Assembly (NCBI GenBank): GCA_016783135.1
Contig: JADHXC010000002.1
Coordinates: 23,071 to 87,070 of the forward strand
Direction: 5' to 3'
Length of the DNA stretch: 64,000 bases
Source of the DNA: Dehalococcoidales bacterium
GTDB taxonomy: Bacteria > Chloroflexota > Dehalococcoidia > Dehalococcoidales > Fen-1064
The translations under genes and the position numbers were made by a program. Shown one piece after another: positions 1 to 7,521 of this stretch (the first letter of the stretch is position 1; every line of letters starts with the position of its first letter). Below the pieces are notes generated by a model, which saw nothing but the letters and a program-made list of their open reading frames with translations, had not been told where the DNA came from and ran no database searches.

Positions 1-307
1 TTTCTTGATATCAGGCATCCTTCGGGGACTTATCGTTCTCTCACCGCTTCGCAAAATCCATGAGGTACGTCACGTACCTAGAGTGAGTACCATTAACCTC
101 ATGTTCGGGAAACATGCCTTGCCTTGGGCCGGAATACCGAACAAACTTGAGCCAGTCCTACTTCCTATCCAATCCGTGGTGGATTATATTATACCTTCAA
201 TGGTACCGGTTCCCGTCCATAGGTCACAACAACTCGCTGGGGCAAACCGAGGTCCTCCTTTCTTTGACGATAGTTGACACCCTTAACAAAGCACCGAGGG
301 GGGGAAT
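1..307. other. No supported gene at the window start
   Basis: Open frames here (for example 5..277 +) show no recognisable family, no convincing ribosome binding site at their starts, and they overlap one another on both strands. The stretch looks less GC-rich than what follows. A TTGACA hexamer lies near 275 but no -10 box is correctly spaced from it. The end of a gene that starts before the window cannot be excluded. Confidence 0.4.
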
Positions 308-478
308 GTGACTCGTAATCGCAAACACTACAATTGTCCACGTTGTGGAGGCAACCTGTTGCTTGACCAATACGAAACTAGCCGGTATCTGTACTGTCTG
401 CAGTGCGGCTATAATACCGAGGCGAAGGCGGGAAAAGAGGTTAACTACCAAGATACCAAGAGTAGACAGAAATTCTAA
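308..478 (+). CDS. Small zinc-ribbon protein (56 aa)
   Basis: Too short for the supplied ORF track. Starts at GTG behind a purine-rich GAGGGGGG tract and encodes 56 residues. Two CxxC knuckles, CPRC near residue 10 and CLQC near residue 30, are followed by glycine and aromatic residues, which is the layout of a rubredoxin-like zinc ribbon. The tail is basic and hydrophilic. Such microproteins usually bind nucleic acid or act as metal-stabilised adaptors, but no specific function can be assigned. It lies about 195 bases before the aminomutase operon on the same strand and could share its transcript. It could also be the surviving end of a longer gene. Confidence 0.5.
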   Translation: MTRNRKHYNCPRCGGNLLLDQYETSRYLYCLQCGYNTEAKAGKEVNYQDTKSRQKF

Positions 479-673
479 TGATAGTCTTAGGGTTTTCTGT
501 TGAAATTCCAACCATTATCCAAGGCTCTGGCCCGGATGCTTCCTGTAAACTGTATGTCAGACAATCTAACCGGGCGGAGTCGAAGACAATGGTGAACGGG
601 GATAGCTGCGCGAACCCTATCCTGACAGTTGTTGGCAGAGTATATCATAGAGAGAACCGAGGTGAAAGGCACA

Positions 674-1987
674 ATGCGAATCATTGTGAAGACAACAGGA
701 GACCGTACACTGGAGGAGGTTGAAGAAGAACCTCCGGGCAGAGCAGACGGTCCTGCACGTAGACTGTTTGCCGACACTCCCCAGGCAGACTGGGACAACT
801 GGAAGTGGCATTTCCGCAACCGCATCACAACCGTCGACGAACTGGCCAGGTACATACCTCTATCATCCCGAGAACGAACACGCCTCAAGCTCGTAGCCAG
901 AAAGTTCCCTCTCTCAATAACACCCTACTATCTGTCTCTCATCTGTCCGCATGACCCTGATGACCCCATCAGGAGACAGGCGGTACCCTCCATTCTGGAG
1001 GTAACCATGGGCTCGGTGGGTTCGGAAGACCCCCTGCAGGAGAAAAGGGATTCCGCGGTACCGGGTCTGGTGCACCGCTATCCAGATAGGGTACTGATGG
1101 TGCTCACGGATATCTGCCCGATGTTGTGTCGCCACTGCACCAGGAAGAGAGAGTGGCACAAAGGCGGCTGGGTACGCACCCCGGAGGAGATAGACAACAT
1201 GTTGGCCTACATACGCCGGCATGAAACGGTGAGAGACGTTATCATCTCGGGTGGGGACCCGCTGACACTCTCCACCAGTCACCTTGAGTACATCATTTCC
1301 AGGCTCAGGCTAATAGAGCATGTCGAGATTATCCGGATAGGCACCAGGTTTCCCGTTGTCCTGCCTCAACGTATCGATGATGAGCTGTGCGCCATGCTGT
1401 CCCGTCATGGGCCCATATGGCTCAATACGCACTTCAATCATGAGCGCGAGATAACGCCAGAGGCGGCGGCGGCCTGCGACCGGCTTCTCAGGAGCGGGGT
1501 CCCGGTCAACAATCAGTCCGTCCTGCTGAAAGGCATAAACGACACTGTCGAGGCCCAGATGAGGCTGTGTCACGGACTGCTCAGGATAAAGGTGCGCCCC
1601 TACTATCTCTTCCAGTGTGACGAGGTGCAGGGCACGGAACACCTGCGGACGCCGGTAGAGGTTGGCGTGAAGATTATAGAAGGCATGCGTGGCCACACAT
1701 CAGGGCTGGCCGTACCCACCTTTGTCATAGACCTGCCTGAGGGTGGCGGCAAGGTGCCCATGCAGCCGGACTACGTGCTGGCGCAGACAGCAAGCGAACT
1801 TACGGTGCGGAACTACGAGGGCAGGGTCATTCGCTTTCGCAACCCTGGAGCCTCTACAGAACAGGAATACCCGGAGAGGGCGGATAGTCCAGTGGCGGTA
1901 CCGGTTCCCGTCATGACCACTAAGACCCGGAGACCCACTCGGCAGGGAGGAGCACGTCATGAGGATAGGGTTAGCGTACGACCTTAA
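674..1987 (+). CDS. kamA: KamA-family radical SAM lysine 2,3-aminomutase-like enzyme
   Basis: Radical S-adenosylmethionine, PLP-dependent aminomutase of 437 aa; such enzymes convert L-lysine to L-beta-lysine. The cluster-binding motif CPMLCRHC (CX3CX2C) is followed at once by TRKRE, whose arginine matches the substrate-carboxylate arginine of clostridial lysine aminomutase. The PLP lysine is in DLPEGGGK. Aspartates in FQCDE and FVIDLP are spaced by exactly 37 residues, as are Asp293 and Asp330, which bind the lysine side chain; glutamate aminomutases replace them. The track start at 629 is less likely than ATG 674, which has GAGGTGA upstream. The 3' end overlaps the next gene by 29 bases. Family is certain; substrate is inferred. 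Confidence 0.9.
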   Translation: MRIIVKTTGDRTLEEVEEEPPGRADGPARRLFADTPQADWDNWKWHFRNRITTVDELARYIPLSSRERTRLKLVARKFPLSITPYYLSLICPHDPDDPIRRQAVPSILEVTMGSVGSEDPLQEKRDSAVPGLVHRYPDRVLMVLTDICPMLCRHCTRKREWHKGGWVRTPEEIDNMLAYIRRHETVRDVIISGGDPLTLSTSHLEYIISRLRLIEHVEIIRIGTRFPVVLPQRIDDELCAMLSRHGPIWLNTHFNHEREITPEAAAACDRLLRSGVPVNNQSVLLKGINDTVEAQMRLCHGLLRIKVRPYYLFQCDEVQGTEHLRTPVEVGVKIIEGMRGHTSGLAVPTFVIDLPEGGGKVPMQPDYVLAQTASELTVRNYEGRVIRFRNPGASTEQEYPERADSPVAVPVPVMTTKTRRPTRQGGARHEDRVSVRP

Positions 1988-2963
1988 GGAAACCGTGGGC
2001 CAGGCACTGAGCGGCCCTGAAGACGCCCTGGAGGAATATGACTCAGCGGAGACCGTGGAGCTCATCGCCAGAAGTCTGGAAATCCAGGGACACGGTGTCG
2101 TCATGCTCGGCGGTGGCCGGGAGTTCCTCAGGAGAATCCTTGAGGAACCGGTTGATTTCGTCTTCAATATAGCCGAGGGGAGGGGCACTTACCGAAGTCG
2201 GGAAGCCCAGGTGCCTTCCATACTGGAGATGCTTGGAGTGCCCTATTCCGGTTCCGACCCACAGTGTCTGGCCATCTGTCTGGACAAGCCACTGACCAAG
2301 ACGCTGGTGGGGGCCTCCGGTGTGCGTACGCCGTGCTTCCGGGTCGTCGAGAGTGGCAGCCAACTCGGTGCAATACCCTGGAGTGAGTTCTCCTTCCCGG
2401 TCATCATCAAGCCGGCCTATGAGGGTTCCAGCAAGGGCATCCGCCTGGCTTCGCTGGCGGAGAGTCCGAAGGAGGCGGAGGGGCTGGTGCGAGAGCTCCT
2501 GGAACGATATCAGCAGCCGATGATGGTTGAAGAGTTTATCTCCGGGGAAGAGGTTACGGTGGGCGTGGTGGGCAATTCTCCTCCCGCCGTGGTCGGCGTA
2601 ATGCGCGTGGTCCCCCGGCAAAAGCGCGACCATTTCGTTTACTCACTGGAGGTCAAGCGGGACTGGAAGAACCTGGTCGACTACGAATGTCCTGCTCAGG
2701 TCGGGGAAGAGGTCATTGGGGAAATCAGCTCCCTGAGTCTGAGAGCCTTCGAGACGCTGGGGTGCCGGGATTGCGCCCGGGTGGACTTCAGGGTCAGTCC
2801 CGAGGGACTGCCCTATTTCATCGAGATAAACCCTCTGCCAGGACTGGGGATCCACAGCGACCTGTATATCATGGCAACCGCAATGGGCTGGAGTCATTCG
2901 CAGTTGGTCGGTGGTATACTGAACGCGGCGTTGCGGAGGTACCCTCAGTGTGCCAGCGTGTAG
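1959..2963 (+). CDS. ATP-grasp ligase, D-Ala-D-Ala-ligase-like (first of a pair)
   Basis: 334-residue ATP-grasp enzyme of the D-alanine-D-alanine ligase type, which activates a carboxylate as acyl phosphate and couples it to an amine. Visible features are an N-terminal Rossmann-like domain with DFVFNIAEG, the nucleotide-binding segment VIIKPAYEGSSKG, the VEEFISGEE strand, and the metal-binding end ARVDFR...YFIEINPLPG. The ATG has GGGAGGA upstream and overlaps the aminomutase by 29 bases, so the two are translationally coupled. A second homologous ligase follows, which argues against a simple cell-wall Ddl role and for a peptide-like product containing a beta-amino acid. That product is inferred, not shown. 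Confidence 0.88.
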   Translation: MRIGLAYDLKETVGQALSGPEDALEEYDSAETVELIARSLEIQGHGVVMLGGGREFLRRILEEPVDFVFNIAEGRGTYRSREAQVPSILEMLGVPYSGSDPQCLAICLDKPLTKTLVGASGVRTPCFRVVESGSQLGAIPWSEFSFPVIIKPAYEGSSKGIRLASLAESPKEAEGLVRELLERYQQPMMVEEFISGEEVTVGVVGNSPPAVVGVMRVVPRQKRDHFVYSLEVKRDWKNLVDYECPAQVGEEVIGEISSLSLRAFETLGCRDCARVDFRVSPEGLPYFIEINPLPGLGIHSDLYIMATAMGWSHSQLVGGILNAALRRYPQCASV

Positions 2964-3946
2964 CCGTAATTCACAATGCTGCGTCCCCGTCGCGCTATGA
3001 CCTGCTCGGTGAGCGGCGGGCTGTCGTCGGCGTTCTGGAAGCAGTGGAGGCAGTCTCCATCGCCCTGAGTGAACTGGACTACGAGGTCGTGCAGGTCCCG
3101 CTGACACCCCCGCTTGAGGAATCCGCAGAAAGGCTGAAGTCCCTGGGCGTGGACCTGGTGTTCAATCTCTTTGAGGGCTACTCTGGTTGCCCTGAAACCG
3201 AGGCTGAAATAGCCGATGTACTGATGGCTCTCGGCGTAGCCCACACCGGCTGTCCTGCTCCGGTGCTGAGACTAGGTCTGGACAAGGCCCGGGTCAAGGA
3301 AATCCTCCTGGACAACGGTATTGACACACCCGCTTTCCAGGTGCTCGATTCACGGACGGTCTCAACCTTCCGGCTGAGATATCCCTGCATCGTCAAGCCT
3401 TACGGAGAGGATGCCAGCCACGGCATATCCCGGGAAAGCGTGGTGGACAGTTTGTCTGCACTGAAGGAGCAGGTGGCACGAGTAACCGGTTCCTATGGCG
3501 GCCGGGCGCTGGTGGAGGAGTTTATTGACGGCCGTGAATTCAATGTCACCATCCTGGGCAATTTCAATGTGTCTGTGCTGCCTGTATCCGAGATAGACTA
3601 CGACTTGCCTTCCGGGGCAGCCAGAATCCTCACCTATGCCGCCAAATGGGAACCCACCACTCCGGAATATGGAGGCACGAAGGCTGTCTGTCCGGCTCGA
3701 ATCACGAACGGTGACAAGGCTCGTATCGAAGAAGTGGCGCTGCACGTATTCCTCCTGCTGGGATGCCGTGGTTATGCCAGGATAGACCTGCGAGCAGACA
3801 GAAAGGGACGCATGAATGTGCTGGAGGTAAATCCAAACCCGGACATATCCCCAGGTTCGGGGGCGGTGCGCCAGGCAGAAGCGGCCGGAATGACATATGC
3901 CCAGTTCATTCGCAAGATTACGGAAATCGCCCTGGAGCGGAGCTGA
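2948..3946 (+). CDS. ATP-grasp ligase, D-Ala-D-Ala-ligase-like (second of a pair)
   Basis: 332-residue paralogue of the preceding ligase. The ORF track begins at 2687, but the conserved domain starts at RVAVIHNAASPS and a GTG at 2948 has GGAG about eight bases upstream, so that start is used; it overlaps the first ligase by 16 bases. Landmarks: VDLVFNLFEGYSG, the ATP-binding CIVKPYGEDASHGIS, VEEFIDGREFN and the metal site ARIDLR...VLEVNPNPD. The two ligases have clearly diverged, which suggests successive couplings of different substrates rather than a recent duplication. Both are soluble and presumably cytoplasmic. Confidence 0.88.
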   Translation: MCQRVAVIHNAASPSRYDLLGERRAVVGVLEAVEAVSIALSELDYEVVQVPLTPPLEESAERLKSLGVDLVFNLFEGYSGCPETEAEIADVLMALGVAHTGCPAPVLRLGLDKARVKEILLDNGIDTPAFQVLDSRTVSTFRLRYPCIVKPYGEDASHGISRESVVDSLSALKEQVARVTGSYGGRALVEEFIDGREFNVTILGNFNVSVLPVSEIDYDLPSGAARILTYAAKWEPTTPEYGGTKAVCPARITNGDKARIEEVALHVFLLLGCRGYARIDLRADRKGRMNVLEVNPNPDISPGSGAVRQAEAAGMTYAQFIRKITEIALERS

Positions 3947-3948
3947 CA

Positions 3949-4449
3949 ATGACATGCATCATCCGTCCGATGGGTCGTGACGACAGGGCGCCGCTCTTCG
4001 ACATCCTGGATACCATCCCTGAGTTCAGTCACGATGACGTAGCCGTTGCCAGGGAGGTTATCGATAGCTACCTGCATGACCCTTCCGGGTCCGGGTATCA
4101 CGTGCTTGTGGCTGAGGTTGATGGCAGTGTCGCCGGCTACATCTGCTATGGCCCGACACCGCTTACCCAGTCGACGTGGGACCTGTACTGGATGGCAACG
4201 TCGCCGGCAAGACAGGGACAGGGTATTGGCGGTAGCCTGATGGTACAGGCGGAGAGTCGGATCGCGGAATCAGGGGGCAGGCTCGCCCTGATTGAGACAT
4301 CCTCACGGTCGGAATACGAGAAGACCATGCGCTTTCATCTGTATCATGGCTACGAACTGGTTGCCCGTATACCGGACTTCTACGCACCCGGAGACGATAA
4401 GATAATTCTGCAGAAGAGGCTGAGTAGTAACCACCAGGAGCGTTCATAA
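3949..4449 (+). CDS. GNAT-family N-acetyltransferase
   Basis: 166-residue GCN5-related acetyltransferase. The ATG at 3949 lies two bases after the second ligase's stop codon, with GGAG upstream; the longer track ORF starting at 3763 is rejected. The acetyl-CoA site is seen in WMATSPARQGQGIGGSLM (the Q/RxxGxG/A pyrophosphate loop), followed by the family's C-terminal motif near FHLYHGYE. As the fourth gene of a tightly packed operon it may acetylate the beta-lysine or ligated product. In methanogens and some bacteria a different, longer acetyltransferase (AblB) acts after lysine aminomutase, which makes the analogy plausible, but the substrate is unproven. Confidence 0.85.
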   Translation: MTCIIRPMGRDDRAPLFDILDTIPEFSHDDVAVAREVIDSYLHDPSGSGYHVLVAEVDGSVAGYICYGPTPLTQSTWDLYWMATSPARQGQGIGGSLMVQAESRIAESGGRLALIETSSRSEYEKTMRFHLYHGYELVARIPDFYAPGDDKIILQKRLSSNHQERS

Positions 4450-4466
4450 GGACACGAGTAAGAGAA

Positions 4467-5069
4467 ATGGATAACTGGTGGGAATCTTTCGTACTTACCT
4501 TCATACCTTTGTTTATCGTTATCGATGCAATCGGTAATCTACCCTTCGTTATCTCTCTTACCTATGGTATGTCTCATCATGAACGGCACAGGGTGATTCA
4601 TATCGCTTCTGTAACCGCGGCGCTAATCGGCCTTGCCTTTCTCTTTTTCGGCCAGTTCGTCCTCAATGTAATGGGGATTTCGGTTGGCGCCTTCGCTATC
4701 GCTGGCGGTCTCATTCTGCTGGTGTTATCAGTCAGGTATATGACTAGCGGTCGAATGGTGGAGACTGTCAAAGAGGAAATGGTGGCAGTTGTCCCGATAG
4801 GTACGCCGCTTACGGTAGGTCCGGCAACGATAACAACCCTACTGCTTCTGGTCAATCAATTCCCGCCGTATATCGTTCTAGTGTCCTTTATGGTGAATGT
4901 CTTTCTCACCTGGATTATCTTTTTGCTGAGCAATCATATTGCCAGATTCATGGGACAGGGCGGGCTCAAGGCTATTTCCAGGGTATTCAGCCTCTTGTTG
5001 ACGGCTATAGCCGTCAACATGGTTATTCACGGCCTGGACTTGCTTGGTATAATAAATATAGCCGACTGA
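4467..5069 (+). CDS. MarC-family integral membrane protein
   Basis: 200-residue protein with about six predicted transmembrane helices, typical of the MarC/UPF0056 family. Landmarks are FIPLFIVIDAIGNLPFVISL near the N-terminus and the repeated half-motif VPIGTPLTVGPATITTLLLL around residue 115. The function of MarC proteins is not settled; they were once tied to multidrug resistance but that link was withdrawn. It starts 17 bases after the GNAT gene on the same strand and probably shares the transcript, so it may move a small solute made by or used by the operon. That role is conjecture. Confidence 0.85.
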   Translation: MDNWWESFVLTFIPLFIVIDAIGNLPFVISLTYGMSHHERHRVIHIASVTAALIGLAFLFFGQFVLNVMGISVGAFAIAGGLILLVLSVRYMTSGRMVETVKEEMVAVVPIGTPLTVGPATITTLLLLVNQFPPYIVLVSFMVNVFLTWIIFLLSNHIARFMGQGGLKAISRVFSLLLTAIAVNMVIHGLDLLGIINIAD

Positions 5070-5124
5070 AATACCACCGGGAATAGTGTATACTAATCGC
5101 CACTATCGGCAGGAAGCGATATTC

Positions 5125-5295
5125 ATGGAAGCTACCAATAGGAAGAGAGATAAGGCCACAATAACCATCAGGGAGATGGAGGTCGATGGCATCAGCGACG
5201 TCTATCATCCGGGTGAAGAGCTCTTCACCGGTGACGAGCTTCCTTTCCTGTACCGCATCTGGGACCCGTATAGGTTGACGAACTGTCCCAGTTAA
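5125..5295 (+). pseudogene. Truncated GNAT acetyltransferase (N-terminal fragment)
   Basis: The 56-residue frame from ATG 5125 (AGGAAG upstream) contains ITIREMEVDGISDVYHPGEELFT and FLYRIWDPY. This resembles the first 50 or so residues of a GNAT subfamily in which the acetyl-CoA loop comes later. The frame then runs into unrelated residues and stops, with no Q/RxxGxG motif, so no catalytic domain remains. It sits between MarC and the GNAT-deacetylase fusion and probably records a deletion of a third acetyltransferase gene. A functional short protein is possible but less likely. Confidence 0.6.
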
Positions 5296-5335
5296 TCACG
5301 CTGTCACAGCTTGAAGCCATAAGCGAGAGGCAATT

Positions 5336-7081
5336 ATGTTTCGTATCCGTCGGGTCTATGATGACACCACACCGGCAAACAAGGAAGCAATAACCCAGGC
5401 CCAGCAGATTCTGCGGAGCCAGTTCCCTGGCCTTTCCCGGCGGGACGTGGCCAAGCTGCCCAAACAGCTACGAAACCCGCTCAAGTACCGCTTCCGCTCG
5501 ATTCTGTTCGTGGCCGAAGACCAGAAGGAGCGGGTGAAGGGGTTTGCCCTGCTGTTCCACGAGCCGGACCTGCATTTCTGCTACCTGGACTACATCTCTA
5601 CTGCCGAGAGACGGATGGGTAGAGGCATCGGCGGTGCCCTCTACGAAAGGGTACGTGAAGAGTCGTTCTCATTGAATGCCATCGGCATTTTCTTTGAATG
5701 CCTGCCGGATAGTCCTAAGCTGTCACCCGACCCCGAGGTGAGGAGGCAAAATGCTGCCCGTCTGCGTTTCTACGAGCGATACGGAGCCCGCCCTATCATC
5801 AATACCGCCTACGAGACGCCGCTGAGGCCGGCGGGTGATAACCCACCCTACCTTGTCTATGATGACCTGGGACTGGACAGTGTCCTTGGTCAGGACATGG
5901 CACGTGGCGTCGTTCGGGCTATCCTGGAACGGAAGTACGGCACCGTGTGTCCGCCAGGCTATGTTGAGATGGTCGTCGAATCATTCAGGGACGACCCTGT
6001 CCAGCTCAGAAAACCCAGGTATGTAAGGAAGAAGACTCCTGCGCCGGTGAAGGCCTCGATACCGCTTGACAAGCGCATTGTCCTGATTATCAATGACCGG
6101 CATGGCATTCACCACGTTGAGGAACGGGGATACGTCGAGTCTCCGGTCAGAATAGACGCGATACTGAACGAACTGGATACCACGGAGCTGTTTGAAAGGG
6201 TGCCGCCGCGCCATTTCTCGGAGAACCGCATCAGAGCGGTCCATGCTGATGAGTTCGTTGATTACTTCAAGAAGGTGTGCGCGCGGCTGGAAGCTGGCCA
6301 GTCCATCTATCCATATGTCTTTCCGATCCGTAACGCCGCCCGGCCTCCCAGGGACCTTCCCATCAGGGCGGGGTACTACTGCATAGATACGTTCACGCCC
6401 ATCAATCGCAACGCTTACCTTGCGGCGAAAAGAGCGGTGGACTGCGCTCTCACTGCGGCCAGGCTCATTCTCGAAGGGCAACGCCTTGCCTATGCCCTGG
6501 TGAGACCTCCCGGCCACCATGCCGAGCGCCGCGCGTTCGGAGGATTCTGCTACTTCAACTCGGTTGCAGCCGCGGCAGAGTACCTCAGCAGCCACGGAAA
6601 GGTGGCCATACTGGATATCGACTACCATCACGGTAACGGCCAGCAGGACATATTCTATGAGCGCCGGGATGTACTGACGGTCTCGATTCACGGGCGCCCC
6701 AGTATCGCCTATCCCTACTTCAGCGGTTTCCAGTCTGAGAAAGGCAGCGGCGCCGGCAAGGGTTACAACATGAACATCCCTTTGCCTGAGAAAATCGATG
6801 TCGAGCGTTACCGGCAGGCCCTGAGCACGGCCGTAAAAAGAATCGAGCGATTCCGGCCAGATTTTCTGGGTGTTGCCCTCGGCCTGGATACAGCAAGAGA
6901 AGACCCGACAGGCAGCTGGGACCTGATAGCCAGAGACTTCGAGGTCAACGGTAAGATGATCGGCTCGCTAAACCTGCCGACACTGGTAGTGCAGGAAGGC
7001 GGCTATGACACCAGGGTCCTGGGCATTAATGCACGCCACTTCTTCACCGGGCTCTGGACAGGTGCTTATTCACCGCAATGA
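5336..7081 (+). CDS. GNAT acetyltransferase fused to a histone-deacetylase-family amidohydrolase
   Basis: 581-residue two-domain protein. Residues about 1-225 form a GNAT-like domain (ERRMGRGIGGALYERV is the acetyl-CoA loop). Residues about 240-578 form a class I/II histone deacetylase fold: RPPGHHAERRAFGGFCYFN carries the tandem catalytic histidines, DIDYHHGNG the zinc ligands, GLDT a further ligand region and EGGY the oxyanion tyrosine. Bacterial members remove acyl groups from acetylpolyamines, acetoin-related compounds or lysine. Combining an acetyl-adding and an acetyl-removing domain is odd and suggests control of one substrate. ATG 5336 has GAGAGG upstream. It follows the aminomutase operon by one relic and may belong to the same pathway. 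Confidence 0.9.
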   Translation: MFRIRRVYDDTTPANKEAITQAQQILRSQFPGLSRRDVAKLPKQLRNPLKYRFRSILFVAEDQKERVKGFALLFHEPDLHFCYLDYISTAERRMGRGIGGALYERVREESFSLNAIGIFFECLPDSPKLSPDPEVRRQNAARLRFYERYGARPIINTAYETPLRPAGDNPPYLVYDDLGLDSVLGQDMARGVVRAILERKYGTVCPPGYVEMVVESFRDDPVQLRKPRYVRKKTPAPVKASIPLDKRIVLIINDRHGIHHVEERGYVESPVRIDAILNELDTTELFERVPPRHFSENRIRAVHADEFVDYFKKVCARLEAGQSIYPYVFPIRNAARPPRDLPIRAGYYCIDTFTPINRNAYLAAKRAVDCALTAARLILEGQRLAYALVRPPGHHAERRAFGGFCYFNSVAAAAEYLSSHGKVAILDIDYHHGNGQQDIFYERRDVLTVSIHGRPSIAYPYFSGFQSEKGSGAGKGYNMNIPLPEKIDVERYRQALSTAVKRIERFRPDFLGVALGLDTAREDPTGSWDLIARDFEVNGKMIGSLNLPTLVVQEGGYDTRVLGINARHFFTGLWTGAYSPQ

Positions 7082-7244
7082 TTGCCTGCCCTGGAACGGA
7101 GATACTCCGGCAGGGGACTCAGCCACAGACAGAGGACAACGTCTACGCCAAGGAGTGTCAATGGCGTCAGGTTCGCTGATGGTCTTTCCCCGGGCCAATG
7201 ATGGCTTATTGCACAGGACATCAGACTGTTCAATCGACAATAAA

Positions 7245-7268
7245 GAGGGGAGCTGAAATGCTCCCCTC
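7245..7268 (+). terminator. Rho-independent-type hairpin after the deacetylase fusion
   Basis: A perfect 9-bp stem GAGGGGAGC / GCTCCCCTC encloses the six-base loop TGAAAT and is followed by the pyrimidine-rich TCGTTCTCTT. It lies about 165 bases past the stop codon of the fusion gene. The T tract is imperfect, so termination efficiency is uncertain. Confidence 0.6.
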
Positions 7269-7284
7269 TCGTTCTCTTCTGATT

Positions 7285-7387
7285 ACTACCACTGGACAAA
7301 CATCGGAATGTTTACCCTTCCATGCGTACAGACCTGCAGTGGGGGTTCATGGGTAGCGGTTGCCACTGCACAAACATGGACATTTCA
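7285..7387 (-). repeat. Two diverged copies of a NIPMFVQW-encoding tail
   Basis: On the minus strand 7285-7316 reads V-N-I-P-M-F-V-Q-W then stop, and 7361-7387 reads M-S-M-F-V-Q-W. The DNA copies share CCACTGNACAAACATNG. Related copies lie at 9331-9360 and 9461-9488. They look like leftover 3' ends of a repeated gene or mobile element, but I do not recognise the parent family. Confidence 0.5.
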
Positions 7388-7393
7388 GCGTGA

Positions 7394-7519
7394 TCATGCG
7401 TATAGGCATTCAATATCTTCTTCCTTCGTATTGGATGAGAGACTTTGAACGAGCAGTGTGATGGCGGCGTTCGCATCACGGTCTAAGACGCGAGTGGTTC
7501 GATAGAATGAGCCTTTTCC
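7394..7519 (-). pseudogene. C-terminal relic of an IS200/IS605-type TnpB
   Basis: The minus strand encodes LDRDANAAITLLVQSL followed by a short tail and a TGA stop. The D-R-D-x-N-A-A block is the hallmark RuvC-III motif of TnpB/Fanzor-type nucleases, normally placed right after the zinc knuckles. Here the knuckle cysteines are absent (SFYRTTRV precedes the motif) and nothing of the upstream 300 or more residues remains, so this is a dead fragment. The adjacent minus-strand gene begins its stop codon three bases away, so the fragment was abutted by rearrangement. Confidence 0.6.
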
Positions 7520-7521
7520 AA

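Noticed and set aside
5-277. 90-residue plus-strand ORF at the window start
   Set aside because: No family resemblance, no ribosome binding site, and another overlapping ORF of similar quality in a different frame.
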